This document shows, piece after piece, positions 59,263 to 64,000 of a DNA stretch of 64,000 nucleotides (position 1 is its first letter; each line of letters opens with the position of its first letter). Source of the stretch: Microbispora rosea subsp. aerata (GTDB lineage Bacteria > Actinomycetota > Actinomycetes > Streptosporangiales > Streptosporangiaceae); assembly GCF_014647835.1 (NCBI RefSeq), contig NZ_BMPY01000017.1, positions 85,413 through 149,412 of the forward strand. The letters are read 5' to 3'. The position numbers and the translations under genes are program-made. Below the pieces are notes generated by a model that was not told the origin of the DNA, made no database searches, and saw nothing but the letters and a program-made list of their open reading frames with translations.

Positions 59263-60390
59263 TCACGACTGGGACCCGACCGGAGTCGCGACCTCGGTCG
59301 TGATCGGCGTCCAGCGGTGGGCCAGACGCCGGGTGAGAGAGGTCATCGTGGTGTACTCCAGGTCCTCGAGCGGCAGCCGGTGCGGCTCGAACGGCCCGTG
59401 GCGGCGCAGGTAGTCCATCACCTCGCCGGCCTGCCGCCGGGCTCCGTCGAAGGCCGGGTCGTCGAACATGTCCCTGGGGCCGATCAGCTTGCCGTCCTTG
59501 ATCTGGAAGCCGAGCGCGACCACCCGCGGCGGCCCGTCGAACCGCGACGGGTGCGCCTGGCCTACGGGCACCGGCATCAACGGCGCGTGGTGCGAGCCGC
59601 GCATGCACCCCGCCACCGAGTACGCGAAGGCGAACGGCTCGAGCGCCTCACCCACGGCGGGCAGTCCCGACTGGCAGCGCACGATCAGCACCGGGTCGTC
59701 CTTGCCGACGTACTTGCCCGCGATCAGCGACAGCCGCTGGGTGCTCGTCACCGCCGCGGTCGTGCCCAGCGTCTTGGAGCGGACGCTGCGGACCACGTAA
59801 CGCGCCGGGGCTCCGATGTACATCAGCATGTCGTACAGGTCGGCCGGGCAGTCGAAGACGATGCGCTTTCCCTCGCGGAGGTCGTACACGTCGAACGCGA
59901 ACCCGGCGTGCATCTTCTCGTCGATCACCAGCCCGGCGGTGTTGGTCGGGTCGGCGAAGATCTTGTACAGCGGGAGATTCCAGGCGCCCGGCTCGGTCTT
60001 GTCGGCGAGGAAGCACAGCACGGGCTCCGACGGCCGCTCCTCGAACTCCAGCTCCGCGTAGCCCGGGCCCATGCCGCGCAGGTTGCCGGAGAAGGCGTCC
60101 GACAGCAGGTCCTGGCCCGCGCCGTACAGGCCGAGCTCCTTGGCCAGGTGCGTGGTCGCCTGGAAGGTGTCCCAGGCGAAGGAGTGGATGAGCCCCGCCT
60201 CCGGGCCGTACGTGTGGGTCATGATGAGCGACAGGTCGTCGCCGCAGCATTCCACGTGACCGTCGATGAGGAGCCCGGAGGACTTCGCCCGTTCGATCTC
60301 CCGCCTGGCCTCGGCCAGCAGGCGGGGGTGCACGGCGGAGTGGCCGACGAACCCCCCGGTGTCGGCCTTGATGATGCTCAGCGTGATCAT
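59263..60390 (-). CDS. Fructose-1,6-bisphosphate aldolase/phosphatase (archaeal type)
   Basis: 375-aa class V bifunctional enzyme that condenses triose phosphates and dephosphorylates the product, driving gluconeogenesis one way. LSIIKADTGGFVGHSAVHP (near residue 3) is the N-terminal metal and Schiff-base signature. HVECCGDDLSLIMTH (near 50), DLLSDAFSGNLRGMGPGYAE (near 95) and GCMRGSHHAPLMPV (near 272) follow. The family is typical of Archaea and deep-branching or thermophilic bacteria (Say and Fuchs type). GGAGGTGG precedes ATG 60390. Followed by DUF1918. Confidence 0.93.
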   Translation of the reverse strand: MITLSIIKADTGGFVGHSAVHPRLLAEARREIERAKSSGLLIDGHVECCGDDLSLIMTHTYGPEAGLIHSFAWDTFQATTHLAKELGLYGAGQDLLSDAFSGNLRGMGPGYAELEFEERPSEPVLCFLADKTEPGAWNLPLYKIFADPTNTAGLVIDEKMHAGFAFDVYDLREGKRIVFDCPADLYDMLMYIGAPARYVVRSVRSKTLGTTAAVTSTQRLSLIAGKYVGKDDPVLIVRCQSGLPAVGEALEPFAFAYSVAGCMRGSHHAPLMPVPVGQAHPSRFDGPPRVVALGFQIKDGKLIGPRDMFDDPAFDGARRQAGEVMDYLRRHGPFEPHRLPLEDLEYTTMTSLTRRLAHRWTPITTEVATPVGSQS

Positions 60391-60562
60391 GCAGACCACC
60401 TCCACATCCACGCTTATCAGTGCATTAGGGAATAAATAGGGCATAACGTCACAAATGACGTAGGACTTCCGGGCGGCGGTCGGGAGAGGCCGAAAGCCCC
60501 TGGTGAGGGCGGCGCGTACGGCGGAGATTGGGCGTAGGCGGGCGCGAGGGGGAGAGCCGGCC

Positions 60563-60997
60563 ATGAAGATCAAAGATGTCATGTCCACGCCGGTGGTCGT
60601 CGTCCCGCCGATCACGCCGGTGCGGGACGTCGCACGCCACATGGACTACTCGGGCGTCGGATGCGTCGTCGTCTCCGACGGGCACGGCGGCGTCGGCGGA
60701 ATCGTGACCGACCGCGACCTCGCCGTACGCGTGCTCGCCCAGGGCGGCAGCGCGGACATGCCCGTCGGCCGGGTGATGACGCGGGACCCGATCGTGGTGG
60801 GGCCGGAGGACGAGGTCGAGGCGGCCTTCGACGTGTTCCGCCGCCACTGTTTCCGCAGGCTGCCCGTGGCCGACGAGGAAGGCGTGGTCGGCATGCTGAC
60901 CATCGACGACCTGCTCCTGCAGATGCAGCAGCTCTCCGCCGACCTGCTCACCCCGGTGGTCAAGGAGATCAGCGAGCCGCAGCGGCAGAGCGACTAG
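60563..60997 (+). CDS. Two-CBS-domain protein
   Basis: 144 aa made of two CBS repeats: IKDVMSTPVVVVPPITPVRD (residue 3) and VGRVMTRDPIVVGPEDEVEA (near 75), each followed by a GxV/GMLTxxDL strand. CBS pairs bind adenosine nucleotides and regulate partners. No effector domain is attached. GGGGGAG precedes ATG 60563. Such small CBS proteins are often in dormancy or hypoxia regulons of actinobacteria. Confidence 0.92.
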   Translation: MKIKDVMSTPVVVVPPITPVRDVARHMDYSGVGCVVVSDGHGGVGGIVTDRDLAVRVLAQGGSADMPVGRVMTRDPIVVGPEDEVEAAFDVFRRHCFRRLPVADEEGVVGMLTIDDLLLQMQQLSADLLTPVVKEISEPQRQSD

Positions 60998-61034
60998 CGC
61001 CTGTCATCGGCGGCGATCGGCGGGAGGGGCACCG

Positions 61035-62360
61035 GTGTTCACGACTCTGCGGCGTACGGCGGAACGCACGCCGCCGGGCCGCGACCGTCACGTCGACCTG
61101 CTGCGCGCCGTCGCGATCACGCTGGTGGTGCTCGGGCACTGGCTGGCCGTCGTGGTGACGTACGGCGAGCGCGTCGGCGGCGACACCATCCTCGCGTACG
61201 CCCCCTGGGCCAGGCCGCTGACCTGGCTGTTCCAGGTCATGCCGGTGTTCTTCCTGGTGGGCGGCTTCGCCGGGGCGGCCTCGCTCGACTCCTACCGGCG
61301 CAGGGGCGGCGACGCCGTCGGCTGGTTCCTGTGCCGCACCGACCGGCTGATCCGCCCGACCACGGCGTTCCTGCTCACGCTCGGCTGCGCGGCCCCGCTC
61401 GCGGTCCTCCTGGGGGTCGACCCCGCCGTCGTCGCCCTGGGAGTCTGGCTCGCCTGCCTGCCGCTGTGGTTCCTCATCGCGTACGTCACGGTCGTCCTGC
61501 TCACGCCGGTCCTGCTGGCGCTCCACCACCGGGCGGGCCTCGCGGTTCCGGCCGCGTTCGCGGTGCTGGTGGCGTTCGGCGACGCGGCCCGGCTGCTCGG
61601 CGGGCCGGGCGTGCTCGGCGCCGCCAACTACCTGCTGGCCTGGGCGGCGGTCTACCAGCTCGGCATCGCCTGGCGGGAGGGCGCGCTGCCGGTCCGTCCC
61701 AAGGTGGCCGCGCCCATGGCCGTAGGCGGCCTGGCGGCGCTCGTGCTGCTCACCGTCCCGGGGCCGTACCCGGTGAGCATGGTGGCCGACCCCGGCGACC
61801 GCCTGCAGAACACCTCGCCGCCGACGCTCGCACTGCTCGCCCTGGCGGTCGCGCAGACCGGCATCGCCCTGCTCCTGCACGAGCGAGGCCGGCGCGCGCT
61901 GCGCCGTACGCGTCTGTGGGCGGCCGTCGTCGGGGCCAACTCCGTGATCATGACGGTGTTCCTCTGGCACATGACCGCGGTGGTGATCGCGGTGCCCGTC
62001 CTCTACGGCACCGGGCTGCTGCCGCAGCCGCCCCCGGGATCGGCCGCCTGGCTGCTGCTGCGCGTGCCCTGGCTCGTCTTCCTGACGGCGACCCTCGCGC
62101 TCCTCGTCGCGGTGTTCGCCCGGGTGGAGAACCGGCGGGGCCCCTGCCCCGCGCCGGGCGCGTGGCGGGCCGGTTTCCGGACGGTGGTCGCGGCCGTGGC
62201 GGGAGCCGGCCTGGTCGTCGCGGGCCTGCTCGGCGCCGCGATGACCGGCACGGGAGGCCCGTCGGCGTCGACGGCCCTCGTCCGTCTCGCGGTCTGTCTC
62301 GTCGTCTATCTCACGGGCGCCGCGCTGCTGCGTGCCGCTCGGATGTCGCGTTTGCGGTGA
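61035..62360 (+). CDS. Acyltransferase-3 (OafA/YrhL-like) membrane protein
   Basis: 441 aa with about eleven helices. RDRHVDLLRAVAITLVVLGH (near residue 16) carries the R-x10-H catalytic pair; QVMPVFFLVGGFAGA (near 67) and IMTVFLWHMTAVVIAV (near 305) are typical. Family members O-acylate exported sugars or lipids. GGGAGGGG precedes GTG 61035. It starts 37 bp after the CBS gene. Confidence 0.9.
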   Translation: MFTTLRRTAERTPPGRDRHVDLLRAVAITLVVLGHWLAVVVTYGERVGGDTILAYAPWARPLTWLFQVMPVFFLVGGFAGAASLDSYRRRGGDAVGWFLCRTDRLIRPTTAFLLTLGCAAPLAVLLGVDPAVVALGVWLACLPLWFLIAYVTVVLLTPVLLALHHRAGLAVPAAFAVLVAFGDAARLLGGPGVLGAANYLLAWAAVYQLGIAWREGALPVRPKVAAPMAVGGLAALVLLTVPGPYPVSMVADPGDRLQNTSPPTLALLALAVAQTGIALLLHERGRRALRRTRLWAAVVGANSVIMTVFLWHMTAVVIAVPVLYGTGLLPQPPPGSAAWLLLRVPWLVFLTATLALLVAVFARVENRRGPCPAPGAWRAGFRTVVAAVAGAGLVVAGLLGAAMTGTGGPSASTALVRLAVCLVVYLTGAALLRAARMSRLR

Positions 62361-62522
62361 GGGCCGCGCGCCCGCGCCCAGGCCGGTGTGGCGGCTGTGG
62401 TCATGCGCCTGGGTCGCCGCCCGCGTGGGCCTGGTCCCGTCCGCGCTGCGGCCCGGCCCGTACCGCCGTATCGCGCAGCGGGCCGAGGGGCGCATCCGCA
62501 AGCTGGGCCGCAGCGCGCCATC

Positions 62523-62591
62523 CGCCGGTCGCGCCGCGCGCAGCCCGCCGGTCGCGTCGCGCGCAGCCCGCCGGTCGCGTCGCGCGCGGCC
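62523..62591. repeat. 23-bp tandem repeat, three units
   Basis: Units at 62523-62545, 62546-62568 and 62569-62591, all starting CGCCGGTCGCG. Units two and three differ at one position near the end; unit one differs by a single C for T at its twelfth base. It lies in the non-coding region after the acyltransferase gene. Confidence 0.9.
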
Positions 62592-63102
62592 CCGCGCCAC
62601 CCGCCGGAGCCGCAGAGCGCTGCGCGTCAGGCATCGGCTCGGACTCGCCCGCGCCGCCTGTGTGCCTTCGTGCCGGCCTTCGCGTGCGGTGTGCCGGGTC
62701 GTGGTCGGGTAGGGCGTGCCGCCGCCGGCTCACCTGGATCGCGCGTGCGGTTGGCCCGCCCGCCGCTACGAGCGTGACTTGCGCGGCCTGCTGGTGCACG
62801 TCGAGGTCGGGAAGCTCGGCGATATGCCCGGCGGCGACCGGCCGCATGGTCGCCTCGCCCAGGTTGCTCGCAGGCTCGCGATCTCCGCACGTCTTGGAGC
62901 CTTCGCTCATGGCTCCGCTGTGAGCTCCTGCTTTGCCTTGCGGGTGCATCCGCCTGAGTCCGCGCTCACCTGTCAGACCCTTCCGAGACGCGTCAGGGCC
63001 CTTCCTTGGAGCGGTGGTCGCAGGTGCGCATGCCGGGGTGTTGGCGCACGTTCTGCGTGGTCTCTGGCCGGGCCCGTGAGCCTGTGACTCCAACAATTCG
63101 TG

Positions 63103-63155
63103 CTGTGCGGTTGCACAGAGTGATGACAGCGAGAGAGAATTAGAACACGAATTCG
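63103..63155 (+). promoter_or_regulatory. Candidate control region of the right-edge gene
   Basis: CTGTGC (63103-63108) and GCACAG (63113-63118) form a 6-bp inverted repeat. AGAACACGAATTCG (63142-63155) matches 8 of the 10 fixed bases of the actinobacterial LexA box CGAAC-n4-GTTCG. Both are weak signals, reported because the downstream gene is otherwise unexplained. Confidence 0.2.
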
Positions 63156-63175
63156 AACTCACTGCAGGAGGTGCT

Positions 63176-64000
63176 GTGGATCTGTTTGACGTCGATCCCG
63201 AGCGCTCTCCTCGTTCGTATTGTGCTGACGGTGAGTGGTGGGATCGGTTGGTCGCCGGTTCGCCGTTGTGGTCTGGCCAGGGTTCACCGGCCCGCGATGA
63301 TCACCGCTTCAGGCTTTTCTCCACTTCATCATGTGCGGCCGACAATCTGATCCCTCGTATGGGCCCCGGCCCTGGTGGGTCCGCGTCCGGCATAGCCGCA
63401 TTCATCGACAGCACATGTCGTGGCGGCATGACCGACACCGGCGTGGAAGTGGGCTTCGGCGGCGCGCATGCCGGTGAAAGTCGGCGAGTCGGAGCCCGGG
63501 GCGCTGCCCGGAATGGCGCCGCCCGGCGCGGTGGCCCGTCTGCCGGTGCCGGTGCACGCGACAGTGCGAGGGCACGTGACGGTGCGCGCACCGGCGGCGG
63601 CACGGCCTGGAACGGTGACGCGGCCTGGAACGGTGGCGCGGCCGGTGCCGAGGGCACCGCCCGGGATGACGCCCTTGCCGATGACAGGGCAGGTGCCGGT
63701 GGTGGCGGAACGCCCGGCGGTGTTCCTACCAGCGGCACGACACTCGGCGCTACGGCTACCGGTGCCCGCACCGATGCCGGTCCCAGCAGCGCGGCCGCCG
63801 ATGCTGCGGGCGGCGGTGCGGCCGGTGCCGGGAACGCTGCCCGGAACGGCGCTACCCGGGATGACGACGCGTTCGCCGATGGTGGTTGTCCTCGGCCTGC
63901 CGGTGGCGCGGCTGCCGGTCCCGCGGATACCGGTACCGATGCTGCGGCTGCGGCTGCCGGTGCCGGTTTCGGTGACGCGGGTGGTGCCGGTGGTGGCGGC
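63176..64000 (+). CDS. Gly/Ala-rich protein, N-terminal part; runs off the window
   Basis: From GTG 63176 the frame stays open for 275 codons to the right edge. GCAGGAGG lies 5 nt upstream, the best ribosome-binding site in this part. Residues 1-60 look globular (MDLFDVDPERSPRSYCADGE, then WWDRLVAGSPLW). From ~62 on the chain is low complexity: Gly, Ala, Thr, Asp, Asn with recurrent WNGxAA, AGAG and ARDDA units. Many codons end in T (GGT, GAT, GCT, CCT), unlike neighbours, which suggests foreign origin. It could be a secreted-type repeat protein or an N-terminal segment of a larger enzyme (for example a DUF222/HNH type); I cannot assign it. Confidence 0.65.
   Translation, partial: MDLFDVDPERSPRSYCADGEWWDRLVAGSPLWSGQGSPARDDHRFRLFSTSSCAADNLIPRMGPGPGGSASGIAAFIDSTCRGGMTDTGVEVGFGGAHAGESRRVGARGAARNGAARRGGPSAGAGARDSARARDGARTGGGTAWNGDAAWNGGAAGAEGTARDDALADDRAGAGGGGTPGGVPTSGTTLGATATGARTDAGPSSAAADAAGGGAAGAGNAARNGATRDDDAFADGGCPRPAGGAAAGPADTGTDAAAAAAGAGFGDAGGAGGGG

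Larger units (their letters stand above)
62361..63175. other. 815-bp region without a supported gene
   Basis: Several frames are open on both strands but none has a ribosome-binding site, a recognisable domain or consistent codon bias. It holds a 23-bp tandem repeat (62523-62591), and near its right end a hairpin CTGTGC/GCACAG (63103-63118). Base composition drops from very G+C-rich at the left to more mixed after 62750. It may be decayed DNA at the edge of an accessory region. Confidence 0.55.

Noticed and set aside
62523-62591. Possible CRISPR array
   Set aside because: The 23-bp units are directly adjacent without spacers, only three are present, and no cas gene is visible.
62401-63162. 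253-codon minus-strand frame in the repeat region
   Set aside because: No ribosome-binding site, no domain, and its C-terminal third is the translated tandem repeat; I looked for transposase motifs and found none.
63301-63771. 156-codon minus-strand Pro/Ala-rich frame
   Set aside because: It is the complement of the Gly/Ala-rich frame from 63176, which has the better start signal and continuous frame.

Overview
This is a G+C-rich actinomycete chromosome segment with strong G/C third-position codon bias. Gene content (L33 next to MaoC-type HadA/HadB-like genes, an S-adenosyl methyltransferase of the DUF574 type, F420-dependent oxidoreductase, SpoIIE phosphatase, DtxR/IdeR- and Zur-type boxes, actinobacterial type NiFe hydrogenase) suggests Streptosporangiales or a relative (Nonomuraea, Microbispora, Streptosporangium type). 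The genus is an inference. No rRNA, CRISPR array, complete insertion sequence or prophage was seen.

Layout. 1-4.2 kb: class A penicillin-binding protein, STAS protein, NlpC/P60 hydrolase, a small protein and a lipoprotein. 4.3-7.6 kb: tRNA-Thr and tRNA-Met, rpmG, two MaoC dehydratase genes, murB. 7.6-8.4 kb: a Mn-type (yybP-ykoY) riboswitch in front of a Gdt1/UPF0016 exporter. 8.4-16.4 kb: large ATPase-LuxR regulator, deoC, an aldehyde dehydrogenase pair (the second lacks its catalytic domain), and a short Rho. 16.7-21.4 kb: LURP-one-like protein, then an iron-box-controlled siderophore ABC operon. 21.5-26.5 kb: PspC protein, lipB, an unusual PfkB protein, DUF72, glnII, a glycerophosphodiesterase. 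26.5-30 kb: Zur-box-controlled zinc ABC operon. 30-40.4 kb: accessory metabolism and regulators (CBM48 protein, DUF574 methyltransferase, quinone reductase, sulfite-oxidase-like enzyme, ArsR/OYE divergent pair, F420 enzyme, TSUP permease, ROK kinase, SpoIIE phosphatase).

40.5-53.6 kb is the main feature: hypF on the + strand converges on a minus-strand, almost gapless operon that runs SIS2 - hypC2 - SIS1 - hydrogenase small subunit - large subunit - NifU-like - DUF5947 - DUF6084 - 425-aa unknown - maturation protease - 34-aa membrane peptide - hypA - hypC - hypD - hypE. The small subunit carries the Asp-for-Cys change at the proximal cluster that marks the oxygen-tolerant, high-affinity actinobacterial (group 1h, formerly 5) enzymes, so the cell probably scavenges trace H2. 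hypB is not in the window. The two SIS-domain proteins that bracket a non-canonical HypC are the most promising unexplained module.

53.7-62.4 kb: GlsB-type membrane protein, two-component pair, DUF418 protein, LacI regulator, phosphoribosyltransferase, an archaeal-type fructose-bisphosphate aldolase/phosphatase, CBS protein and acyltransferase. The last 1.6 kb is different: a repeat-bearing non-coding stretch, then a Gly/Ala-rich reading frame that starts at 63176 and runs off the right edge with atypical codon use.
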